Shown: positions 12,101 to 22,542 of the stretch, piece by piece
How the letters are laid out: the number at the start of each line of letters is the position of its first letter
Position numbering within the stretch: position 1 is the first letter of the stretch
Assembly (NCBI GenBank): GCA_002786025.1
Contig: NHNW01000025.1
Coordinates: forward strand, 186,001-250,000
Direction of reading: 5' to 3'
DNA: 64,000 nt
Origin: Zasmidium citrigriseum
Lineage: Eukaryota; Ascomycota; Dothideomycetes; Mycosphaerellales; Mycosphaerellaceae
Made by a program: the position numbers and the translations under genes
The notes under the pieces: model-generated
What the model was told of the DNA's origin: nothing
The model's database searches: none
Seen by the model: only the letters and a program-made list of their open reading frames with translations

Positions 12101-12470
12101 CGGATATACTAAAAGAGTCGTAGGCTCCTATATAGGATTCTAGTCTCGTACGGGGTACCGATCCGTTAGAGTTAGTTATAGTAGTACTAACTACGCCGTC
12201 TAGCTAGGCTAGCTCGAATAGTAGGCGGAAACGTAGGCGTCGTAGTCCTCTAAAAAAGATTTCGAATAACGCTAGAGTATAGGATAGGAGCCTAGTTAAG
12301 TAGGCACGGCGAATAGTAGAACGAACTCCTACTCCGCCCCTTCGAAGTCCGGATTCTAGTACTATTACTACGTCTAGTAGGCGTGTAATACTATCGAGGA
12401 AACTACGCGAATAATAATAGTACGGCTACTATTTGTTATAACTAAAGAGCTAAGGTTAAGCCTCCTTACC
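9180..12470 (+). pseudogene. RIP-degraded RecQ-like helicase
   Basis: One frame (codons starting at 9241, 10270, 11161 and so on) stays collinear over about 3.3 kb, broken only by TAG/TAA. Walker A TSAGKS is at 10270-10287 and a segment ISF(stop)VYSMLYNRTSIIILPLN follows as in RecQ motif Ia. LLSPEIAS precedes a DEAH-box remnant IYDKLH (DxxH at 10573-10584), whose Lys is what RIP makes from Glu in a TGAG context. FYRCTTTL matches motif III. RILFATEALSLGVN fits motif V, and (stop)RVGRAVRD at 11200-11226 is the QRxGRAxRD motif VI of RecQ enzymes. It most resembles the telomere-linked/RecQ-like helicases of fungal repeats. The 5' end is uncertain and no intact start is visible. The frame is non-functional as it stands. 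Confidence 0.75.
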
Positions 12471-12588
12471 TAGTCTAGTTTAGCGTATCTTAGTTATCCT
12501 CCTATTATACGTATTAATATTTACCGCGCGTCTATATACGCTTACTTCTACTCGTCTACTCGCTATTCTACCGCCTATCCTCTATACT

Positions 12589-15513
12589 ATGTCTAATAGC
12601 GACTACTCTACTCGCCGCTCTAAGGCCTCGCGCTATAAATCGAATCGAGGTACTAGCGCCTTATATACGGGTCGAAACTAGTATAGAAATTTCCTCTTAA
12701 AGCGTAAGAAGGTGGACGCTATAGTATAGGAGATATAGAGGCTAGGTATAACATTTAAGGAGTTTATTATACGGTTTATATCTAAAGAGAGGGGTACTAA
12801 CTAGGCGGTATAAGGGAAGACTACGCGCGAGCGAGCCTAGATTCTAGCGGAAATTCTAGAAGAAGAGGGCGTTATTCGTCGTCTTAGACCTATTATTACT
12901 AATAGTAAGTTATAGTAAGCGCACGAACCTATAATTAAACGCGAGCTTAAGGCTATTAGGCGTATTAAGGTAAGGGTTAGGAATCTACTAGACTCGTAAT
13001 ACTAACGGACGTAGGAGTTCGGAAAATAGGACCCGACTAGATAGCCTAAGGACGTCTTCTACACCTAGTTATACTCGTAAATAGTCTAGGCGGCACCGAC
13101 GCTCTATCGATTTCTCTCTAGGCTAATTTAGACGCGCTCTAACTCCCGTCTACGTCGCTAGACTATATTTCTAGTAGCCTACTTCGCTCGTATAACATCT
13201 ATCCGAACTAGCTACTAACTTAATCGTATAACGGCGATATATCTTTAGAGTTAGGGTGTTAAGCGCCGTATTATCGCTATACTCGCTAGTATAGGAGTCT
13301 ACTTATTCCCCCGGAGTATATACTATTCGAATAAACGCCTTTACGCTCTAGCGAGCTAGAACCTACGTCTATTTAGACAAGATAAGAACTCGCATTTCTA
13401 TTTCGACAATCTAAACTATATAGAGCGGGTATATAAAACGGGGTTCGCTAGTTAACCTAAATAGGCACACGTTACGTCTAGTAAAGCATTTAAGTCGATT
13501 AAGGTGCTATACGGAGGGTTAACGGTCGATATATTATATAAAGAGGTACTACTACGGCTATATAACGTGTTTAGTGCACTAGGTAACACGTATACGCTAA
13601 TATAAGTCTGGATATCTAAGGGTATTATTACCTCCTATCTTACTAGACTATACGGTGCCAACCTTAGATAGGCCTTTAGCGAGGATCGGTAGGACACGGA
13701 CCTTAAATAGTCGTATATACTAGACTTCCCCGTTATACTAAACATCGATCGTCTCGAACCCTAGAAGACGATCTATACGACGCTATAGCTTATATTAGAG
13801 AATAAAGGGACTACCGAAGGTATAGGAAACGTTATAGAAGACATTCTAGAGTATTAGTTTAATCTACGAACGCTCTACGAAGAGGCTATTACGAGTAGAA
13901 CGTCTAGTATAGAACTACTTATATTAGACGCTTTAGATACGATTATAGGAGATAGTATTTATTATACTCGCTACTACCCCCGTTTTAAGTTTCCGAATAG
14001 CCTACCTATATACGACCCTACTAGGTTTATACGACTCGTATATAGCGATAATAAGATACTTACGAACTTACGAATATAGAAGAAGGAATCCGAGGAGAAT
14101 AATAGCCTATTCGATAAGGCTAGATAGGTCTTACCTATACTAGCTATCTTCTATCTTAAGATATGTCTACTATAAGTAATAGAGACTAATTTTAATAGGA
14201 ATAAGGAGTCTAGAGGTCCTTTATACCTCCTCGTACATCGTAATATAATAGACCGAAAGATCTATCCAACTATATAGGCCCTATTTAGCTATTAAGAGCG
14301 TCTAGTTTAGGATAGCTTCTATACCCGAGTAGTAGCCTTTATATACGATATTCTTAATTATTAGAATAATCCCTCTCTCGAATACTAGGAGCGTATAGGA
14401 GCGAAGATTAGTAGTCTAGGTAAGGCTAGCGTACTACGTCTAGTTAATAAGATCTACGAGTAGGCCTTCTTACTAGACTATAGACGACTTAATCTAGACA
14501 AACTCTCTAAAGACACGAGGAAAGCAAACGGCCCGAATGCTTCTTAATCGAAGAAAAGGAAGCTAAGGAAGAAGAAGAAGGGGACGTCTAATAGCTAGCT
14601 AGTCCCTTAAGCTCTATCTAATAAGCCGCTAGACAAAGAGAAGCCTATCGAATGTATAGGGTTAGAGGAACGAGTAAATTATATTAGATTTATCGAGATC
14701 GTCGAGATATACTATATACTCTACTATACGGTCTCCTATGCCGATATTAGGCTCTTAAAGCTCGTTATTAACTAGTACATTCTAATCTTCTATACGCGAT
14801 CGAACTATAACTATGCTTTCGTTATACTATAGCTAAAGCGATTAGTTAATATAAAGGCTATAGACGAACTATTATAGCGGGCTATATTAGCAAACGGATT
14901 AGTAAACTTTTCTAGACGACTAGACGCCTAGTTTAAGATTAACCGGGTAAACGAATACTTAAACCTCTTTCTAAAGAATACTATTCGCGATCGCTAGAAT
15001 AGAGCCTTCGGCGTAAAGGACTAGCTTAAAGAGTACACCCTTCTAGCGTTATATACTAGAATAGTACGAGAAAATCTCGAGTAGGCGTTTAGAGAATTTA
15101 CTAATACTAGACATACTAAACGTCGGACTAAGGAAGAGATATATAAGGTAGCTATTATCTATAAGAAGGAGACCTTTAGGCGTCGTATAGTCGATCGGAA
15201 TACTAGGCTTCCGTTCTATACGATAAATCTAATAGCTGTTAGTACGTTATATCTCCGAGGCGCTAGACTCGATAGTTTTAATTAGAATATAGTCCGCCGT
15301 CGAGACGAGATCGTTATAGAGGATTAGCCTATTAAAGCCGTACTAGGCGAATTGCTAGACCCCGTTTTAGACCCGAGGTTCTAACGATTTCCCGAGAATA
15401 AGCTCTTTCCGATTAAAGATAGTATAGTAGACTCCCTAGACGAAGAATTAGATATAGAACACGAGTCTAATATAAGTAGCGCTATAAATAGGGAAGAAGA
15501 AGATGCCTAATAA
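12589..15513 (+). pseudogene. RIP-degraded long frame resembling DUF6589 proteins
   Basis: An ATG at 12589 opens a frame that runs about 970 codons without a frameshift to TAA TAA at 15508-15513, interrupted only by RIP-type stops. The N-terminal part is basic and helical (NFLLKRKKVDAIV..EI.RLGITFKEFIIRF). A middle part contains LPILAIFYLKICLL and an IETNFNRNKESRGPLYLL stretch. A later part has VNEYLNLFLKNTIRDR and KEYTLLALYTRIVREN. From memory this order resembles fungal DUF6589 proteins, a repeat-associated family of unknown function. A profile search would be needed to confirm. It lies directly downstream of the helicase in the same orientation, so the two probably form the core of the element. 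Confidence 0.5.
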
Positions 15514-15519
15514 ACTAGT

Positions 15520-17014
15520 TTATTATTAGTAAATATATCGCTCGAGTTTATTAGACTAGACGTAGGCCGACTCTAAACCCGCTTAACGTATTATATATAG
15601 AAAATAAAACCATTCTCGACTTTTAATACCGCTAGACCTATTCTCTAAACTATTATATACCCGTATCTACCTAGACGTATATCTAGAACTACTAGTCTAG
15701 TAGGAAATATGTCTCCTCTACTTCGTCCTCGATATTATCGTCCTATTCCTTTAAACTACCCTCCTTCGCCTTATTCTCGAGCCTATTACTTAGCTCGAGT
15801 ACTATATCCTAGAGAGCCTACGCCTAATGCCTAGTAACTTACTATCTACTATTAAGCGGTTAGAACTAGTATAGTATAACGATATAGCTATAGCGAACAC
15901 CTATCTACGGACCGATTAGACTATTCGTCGTTCCTAGCTATATATCGACTAGTACGTTATTCGGCGAATCGTCCGTAAAGGTATACGACTCTATAGCTAG
16001 GAGATCCTCGATTACTATACGATTTAGAGTACGGCCTCTAGACGCCTTAGTTATAGCGCCTAGTACCGTATATATACTACTAAAGCTAGTAACGAGACTA
16101 GACATACTCTAACTACTAGGAAAGTTCTTCTAAAGGGCTATCGTGCTTCTAACCTACTTATTATCCGCCGTAAACTCGCTAGCCGTCGCATTACCTTCTC
16201 TAGACTTATTCTTCTTCCGCTTCGGCTTTATATAGGCGCGTGTCTAGTCGCCTAGAGTATAGCTATAATGCTAGATTATAAACGAATAGCCTATATACGC
16301 CCTATCGAAAAGGAACTTAGATTAGAGCATTAGACTTATAACTAGCCGGTTCGTATCTTTATCGTCCGTGTCGAAATCCTTATCTAGTATATCCCGCTAG
16401 CCTAGAATGCTATCCGTAAAGTGCTTCTTTATACGTAGGCACCGTCTAAAAGGGCCCTTATTACTTAGATACTAATTACACCTATAAGGCGAATAGTATA
16501 ACGTTCCCTATATAAACGCCGCTAAAAGCGAACTAAGAATTATACCGTTACTATATAGGTTTATACGTAGACTCGTTACGCCTTAAATCTAGCGTATAAT
16601 CCCCTTATAAGCTTCCTAGTTAACTAGATTTAGACTAAGAGACGTATTACCTAACTTTATAATAGTCTTAAACTTCGGAGAGACCCTACTATTCCGATAG
16701 GCGTTATCTAGGAACTTGGTGAAATAGAGTACTAGACTATAATACTAATACTCGATTATCCGCTTTAGCTATAGGTATAGGTCGGCACGAGAGAGGTAGA
16801 CGTCTAACCGGCCGAACTATTTATCCTAGAGCTAATTTATACGCTTTACGTACTTGTCCTACGACTAGGAGTAGTACTCTAGCTTAACGCCCTAGTCTTC
16901 GGGCTTCGGGGGTAGAGTAACTAGTCCCTTCTTATCCTTCTAACCGCTAGTCGAAGAAGTAGACGCTATACTATTGTCTAAGTCGTACTCTATTTTCTAC
17001 GACTTAGTTAGTAT
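15520..17014 (-). pseudogene. RIP-degraded unrecognised gene, copy A
   Basis: On the - strand a frame runs from an ATA (probably a RIP-mutated ATG) near 17014 to about 15520, around 490 codons with RIP-type stops only. It begins with a Ser/Thr-rich DNSIASTSSTSG segment. Basic and aromatic segments (IKKHFTDSILG, SKFLFDRAYIGYSFII) follow, then an acidic stretch (DDNIEDEVEETYFLLD) near the end. It is convergent with the DUF6589-like frame. Copy B at about 18400-19900 is homologous. I recognise no family and no catalytic motif. Confidence 0.5.
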
Positions 17015-17510
17015 CGATTATACGTGTTACACCGCTAAATCTACATACTAAAGAGTAACTAGAGTAGTTAAAGATCGAGTCGAGTTAGTCGTCGATCGGA
17101 GGGCGTCTATAGCGAGTATAGCTAGTTCGAGTCGAGTTAGTCGTCGAAACTAGCGGGTAGCTATAGGTAGTGTGTGTCGATACTAAGGAAGAGTTTAAGA
17201 TGTTAAAATAAGTATAGGCGGCTAGAGGGCGCGATAAACGAAGAGGAGGAGGAGGTAGTAGTATTATTAGAAAGAGAAAGAGTCTAGACGGAAGTAGTGC
17301 TTTTAAATAGCGACTAGCGACGATACACGTAGTCTAAGGAGCGCGTAACCGCCCGAAATAACTATTTATAGCTACTAGACGAGGTTGGATGCTTCCGAAT
17401 TAGGTAGTCTACTAGTATATACGAGCTTCTAATTAGCGTTCGCTAGTATTAGTTACTTAGACTTCCGTAAATACCCAGGCCTAGTATATAGCATTTTCGG
17501 GAATAAGGAA
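15571..17510. repeat. Diverged direct repeat, copy A
   Basis: About 1.94 kb that pairs in the same orientation with 18437-20380. Anchors include CTCTAAACCCGCT at the left ends, CTATCGAA and GTAAAGTGCTTC in the middle, and GAGCTTCTAA plus AGGCCTAGTATATAG at the right ends. It includes the coding frame and its upstream region. Divergence is much greater than RIP transitions alone would give, so the duplication is old or the copies are paralogues. Confidence 0.7.
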
Positions 17511-18436
17511 GGCCTAACTAAGGATTTAGACAGCGGTAGCTTACGTATAAAGAGTATACGGATCCTAGACTCTACTAGTCTCTAGCTACTCGAGAGACTT
17601 CTATTTCCTCTACTATACTTAATAGTCCTAGCTTTTAGAACCCTAGGATTACGAGAGAGTATAGCGAATGTTATTCTAGGAAGGAAGAAGGCCTAACTAT
17701 AGTATTATACTACAAACCTATACGTCTAACTCGGCCCTATGCCCTAGAATCTTCCTATAATTAGCTCTCCGAGAAACCTATATTCCCCTTAGCTAGACTA
17801 AGTAGTCCCGAGCTTTAGAGGCTTAGTCCTACTAGAAAGTATAGTAAATAGCTAAGCTAGGGTGCTAGAGATAGGGAGTAAAGCACTCTAAGGCCTAGTC
17901 GTCCGTCTAAGAGCTCGAGAATTCCTATACCTCCCTAGCGCTTAGCTATTCGATAAACGTATTACCCCGAACTTAGACCTCGTAGAACTAGCTACTATAG
18001 GCTTAACTATACTTCGAAGTACGAGACCTCTTAATTATAGGAGTCCGAGAACTAAGGATAGATACTAGAGTCCCTAGGCCGCTATATAGAGGCTCCCTAG
18101 CTCTTATCCCTACTAATCCCTAACTCTCTAATAAATATTGTTTTTCCGTTCCCTAGACGATCCTATTAGGAATCTAAGAATCGAACTATAATCCTAGGGC
18201 TCTAAGATATAAGACCCTTAGCCTAAGAGGCTAAAGACCTATACTTACTCTCCTCTCCCTAACTATAATCCTAAACGATCGAACAAACTTAGCTAACTAT
18301 CCTAAAAGGCTAAACTTACTCTAAATACGACCCTAATCCGACGAGCACGGTAGATAGGGGTTATAAAGTATAATAAGTAACGCTTTTTATTTATAGTAGG
18401 TATCTCGTATAATTTAATTAGAAACGAAGCTAGCTG
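17511..18436. other. RIP-mutated spacer between the two repeat copies
   Basis: About 0.9 kb inside the element with the same CpA/TpG depletion. I see no long collinear frame and no known motif. Confidence 0.45.
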
Positions 18437-19900
18437 TCTCTAAACCCGCTCTACGTATATTTAATATTCCCTTATATAAAGGAAACTAGTCTATACTCCG
18501 AATCCGTCCTAGATGCTATCTTAGTCCTACTAGCCTCTAGACTACCGTCTAGACCTACGACTTCTTACGTATATACGTATCCTCTACCCTACGATTATAA
18601 TCCTTATCCTACTCCCTTAGACTAACCTAACTAGCCTCGGTAGTAAGCCTCCGACTTATCTTAAATGCCGTATCCCTTAGAGCAATTGCCTAGCGCCTAG
18701 CGACTTACTAGCTAGTATTAGTCTTACGGAAAGCGTAAGGAATAATTAGATAGCTATCGCGAACTATCGCTAGACGACTAGTTAGAGCGATCGTAGTTCC
18801 TATATATATATCCGTAGGTACAAACTTGTCGCTATTATACGTAAACTTAAACGTCTTAGACGCCAGGAGGTTCTAGATAGCGATAGCATCGAGGACACGG
18901 CTATACGACCGTATAGCCTTAGCTAGACTCGCCGTAGATGCGCGGTTAGCCTTAGCCGTCTAACTATATATACTCTATCGTTTAGGCTAGCGCTTATATA
19001 GGCTTATCGAATGCCCGATACGCTAATTATCGCCGCTAGACGTCTTAGCGGCCTTCGTACCTCGACTAGACTTAGTCTCTCTCGCTCCGGATTTCTTAAG
19101 GTCTAGTCTCTTATTAGCTAGAGAGTAGCTATTATGCTTACTATCGATTAGATAGTTCGTATATACCCTATCGAATAGGAACGACTTTAGACTCTCGGAA
19201 TCTATAACTAGGTCGGTCTCTTTATTATTAGACGAGAAGTCGCTATTAAATACGAACTCCCGCTACCCGAGAATAGCGTTCGTAAAGTGCTTCCTTATAC
19301 GCTAGCATCTCTTAAATAGACCCTTCTCGTCGTTATAATCGTTATATACTAGTAGGTACTCTAACGCCCTACGTATAAAACTCGCTATAACGTAACCTAG
19401 AACCTTAGTATTAGAGTATAGCCTTAGAACCATCCTCTCGTTACTAATAAACCGCCGTATACGCCTAGCGTACTCGGGCTAGTCGACTAGATCTAGACGC
19501 TAGTCGTCTTTAGTCTATTTTATAATAGACTTAAACTACGAAGAGACCTTACTATACTTCTAAGTAGACTAGATAAACCGACCGAAATAGATAACTAGAC
19601 CGTTATACTAGTTCGTAAACATATTCTATATCTAGGTGTATAAGTTGTTATAATATAGTAGGACCGTAGCCCGACCGAACTAGTTGTCCTAGAGCTAGTC
19701 TATACGCCGCTCGTATAATACCTAAGGTCTAGAGAAGGTATCTAGCTTCTTACCCTAACTATCTAGCTTCTAGCTAGGTTAAAGCTCGCGACTATTTCCG
19801 CTAGGGTATAAAGAAGACGCTATACTCTAGTCTAACGGTTTAAGGATCTTCTACGAAATAATTAGCGCCTATTATATAGAGAGTACCGTCTAAGATATAT
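18400..19900 (-). pseudogene. RIP-degraded unrecognised gene, copy B
   Basis: Homologue of copy A. The - strand frame contains DQ-like SIASS near the start, IRKHFTNAILG, SLKSFLFDRVYTNYLI and a terminal acidic/basic region, aligned in the same order as copy A. Stops are TAG/TAA of RIP type. The exact start codon cannot be fixed. Together with copy A it makes a two-gene family confined to the right half of the element. Function is unknown. Confidence 0.5.
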
Positions 19901-20380
19901 ACCGAAGAGTAATGTTAGAGAGTAAGTATCGACTCGAGTTAGTCGTCGATATAGGCGCGCCCGTAGCGTCTATAGCGAGTATAGCTAGTTCGAGTCGAGT
20001 TAGTCGTCGAAACCGGCGGGTAGCTCTAGGTAGTATATGTCGATACGGAGGAAGAGATTAAAGTATCGGAATAAGTATAGGAAGGTAGACAGCTAGTAAG
20101 AGAAAAAGAAGTAGGTAGTAGTAGTATTATTAATAGAAGAAAGAGTCTAGACGAGATTAGTCCTTTTAAGAGGCGTCTAACTACGACGTACGTAGTCTAG
20201 TACACGCGACAACCTTATATAACGCCCGAATAAGGCATTCGTAGCTACTAGACGAGGTTAGATGCTTCTAAATTAGGTAGTCCCCTAGTATATACGAGCT
20301 TCTAACGACTCTTAGACCTAGCTTTAGTCGACTCCCTTCCGTTAATACCTAGGCCTAGTATATAGAAGCTCTAGGAATAA
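18437..20380. repeat. Diverged direct repeat, copy B
   Basis: Partner of 15571-17510, equal in length (about 1.94 kb) and orientation. The upstream part (19920-20380) is the best conserved, including CTAGACGAGGTTAGATGCTTC.. and AGGCCTAGTATATAG shared with copy A. Confidence 0.7.
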
Positions 20381-20938
20381 TTGTAGTATAAGTAAGGCAC
20401 CGTTAGCTCTAGCTCTACGTCTAACTCTAACTTAATTCCTATATAATCCCTAAGCTAGGCTATCTATTAGACCTAGCTTCCCTAATACTAGACCCTCTTA
20501 ACCCGAGTTTTAGACGCCTAGACCTACACTAAAGTATAGTTTACTATAAGACTAGGGTAGACGAGAGTATAGATAAAGTATATAGATACCCTACTCTACG
20601 TATAGAGAGCTATCGATTCCTATACTAGCCTAGTCCTAGGCTACTTAATAAACTACTTCTCCTTCCCCTACACCCTAGCTGCCTATAGTCTAAGAGTATA
20701 GAAATACCTTAGAATATACCTAATCGAGACACTAGGAGCACTAGAACCTAGTTAGAGTACTATAGTCTCTAGTCCTACGTCTAAGAAGCCCTCCTCCTCT
20801 AGACTAGCTAGACCCCTAGCTATTTAATAAACTCTTATTTTCCTAGTCCTATACCCTACCTACTATAAATCTAATACCTTAGTCGTTATCCCCGAGTATT
20901 ATACTACCTTATTATATACATTTTATCGAAAAAGAGAT

Positions 20939-20965
20939 GTAGTTGAAAACTAGCCTTAGAATTAT
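20939..20965 (-). repeat. Right terminal inverted repeat
   Basis: Reverse complement reads ATAATTCTAAGGC, then TAGTTTTCAACTAC, matching the left repeat at 9141-9169. Ordinary, CpA-rich sequence resumes within about 30 bp outside it. Confidence 0.75.
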
Positions 20966-22542
20966 CTCCTAGACTGTCGACTAGGCCCTCAGACTGCCTG
21001 CGGCAACTTTCCTAATCGGGCATAGTCAAAAAAAGTTGCTAAGCAGGAAGTCTGTGCACCTGAGGCTAACGTAGCGCAAGGATGCTTCACCTGGAGCGCG
21101 GCAGGTGCGATGCGCCGATGCATTCGTCGTTGCTGCCGCTGTTGTTGCACACTCCCACTTCCTTCAGCCCCAGCGACCGGCGGCACATGCGAGCGAGCGT
21201 CCACCCACGTCAAGACAGACGGGAACGATCCATTGCAGCCTCAACTTCCTTCAATCCTCAGCCGAAGCAGGGCGAGGCCGGGTCTGATTGGCGCGCGGCC
21301 TGCACGCCAGCTGCGGCTCCGCAGAGAGGGGAGGGGAAGTCTGGCATCGCCTTCGTTCGAGCTTTCTGGGAGTCTGGTTTGTCTGGCTCTGGCTGACAGG
21401 TCGAAACGTGCACGGCGGGACAGGCCTTGCTGAGCAGCCGCACGCGCACGCCGTGAAGCTGTGTCTGGTGCATGAACGCCTGACTGAGCCAGGCACACTC
21501 ACTTCACGAGCACCTCGTCGCCTGCTGCACTGCCGCCTCGGCTGGGACGTCGTCTTCACAGGCTTGCCGTCACGAGCGCGCGTGCGGCGTGGGCTGGCGC
21601 GGTTTGGGGTTTGGAGGGGTGTGGTTTGCAGCTTTGGCCGGGGCTGACAGCAACGTGCTCTCGCCTCGGGATGCATCGATCGGCAGACTCCATGAGGCTC
21701 AAAAGAACTCGCTGATCCGAGCCGTCAACTCTGTTGATCTCCACACGCCGCCAGAGCCTGGACCGAGCACCACCACTCCACGAACAAGGCTGCTGCTGCT
21801 GCTGCTGCTGCTGGACTGCCCGCTCGTGCTTGTGCTTCTCTTCCCGACAGCCTCACGACTCTGCGACATCGATCACCTCACCAATCTTCCCTGCCTTGCC
21901 TTCCGCAGAGCCGCATCACGTCGCCGCCCATTTATCATCCTCACGCCGTGCTGCATCCCGCCTGATTCTTCCGTCCTCTGTCACGCCTCGGCGTGCCCGA
22001 CGTCATTGCTGGCTTGCGGCTCTGAACATGCTTCGGTACGTCGTCCAGGTACTTTCGTTATCCTCTGCCATCCGCTCAGCACCGCGACGGCCAGCGCGAT
22101 GGGATAGCCTGGCCTCTGAGCCTGCTAATCCTCGGCCACTGAACTATCAATTACTTGCTGCCTCTTTCGATGCTACACGAGATCAATTGCTCCCTTTGGC
22201 ATCCGCTTGTCGCACTCATTGAGCTCCAAATCCATCGCAATCCGCCCATGCATGCTGTGCCTCACTGCTCTTCACCATCGTGTTTTCGCCGCGGTGTGAG
22301 CGCATTGGCGACATACTGACATGGATTTCAGGAGTGTCCTGAGAGCTCATTCAACATTACCGCTGACGCCAGGAGCGGACGCGAATCACTGATCGCTGAG
22401 CGACTGCCCGGGAAAAATACAGCTCTGGCATACACTGACGCAGCGCCGTCTGCATTCGATAACAACCATTTGCTGGCACCCAGGGCCGGACTGAGCAGAC
22501 GAATTACATATTTAACCGAGTCCGGATCTTCACTTATTCTGG
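20966..22542. other. Gene-free interval with CTG microsatellite
   Basis: About 1.6 kb of normal composition between the element and the C2H2 gene. It probably includes a long promoter and 5' UTR. A run of about eight GCT units lies at 21789-21813. Several overlapping open frames in both strands are compositional and mutually exclusive. None has a recognisable domain. Confidence 0.5.
21789..21813 (+). repeat. (GCT)n microsatellite
   Basis: Eight or so uninterrupted GCT units in the upstream region of the C2H2 gene. A simple slippage repeat with no coding context that I can support. Confidence 0.8.

Larger units (their letters stand above)
9141..20965. mobile_element. RIP-mutated 11.8-kb element with terminal inverted repeats
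   Basis: Composition changes abruptly at both ends. Inside, CpA and TpG are nearly absent and TpA is in large excess, while CpG, CpC and CpT persist. That is the footprint of RIP acting at CpA. Both ends carry an imperfect inverted repeat (9141-9169 and 20939-20965) sharing the 13-bp outer part ATAATTCTAAGGC. Read through TAG/TAA stops that RIP makes from CAG, CAA or TGG, four long frames appear: a RecQ-like helicase, a DUF6589-like protein (both + strand) and two homologous unrecognised genes (- strand). No LTR, reverse transcriptase or integrase motifs were seen. Being heavily RIP-mutated implies other copies existed in the genome. The element is probably dead. Confidence 0.8.

Noticed and set aside
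15571..20380. Reading the two 1.94-kb direct repeats as LTRs of a retrotransposon
   Set aside because: They contain long coding frames, are strongly diverged, enclose only about 0.9 kb, and no reverse transcriptase, protease or integrase motif lies between them.
9141..20965. Starship or Helitron identity
   Set aside because: No DUF3435 tyrosine recombinase or Rep/HUH motif was seen. The helicase is RecQ-like rather than Pif1-like, and the ends are inverted repeats.
21082..22222. Several overlapping open frames of 100-170 codons on both strands
   Set aside because: They overlap each other in all frames, have no domain or signal, and reflect GC-rich, stop-poor composition.
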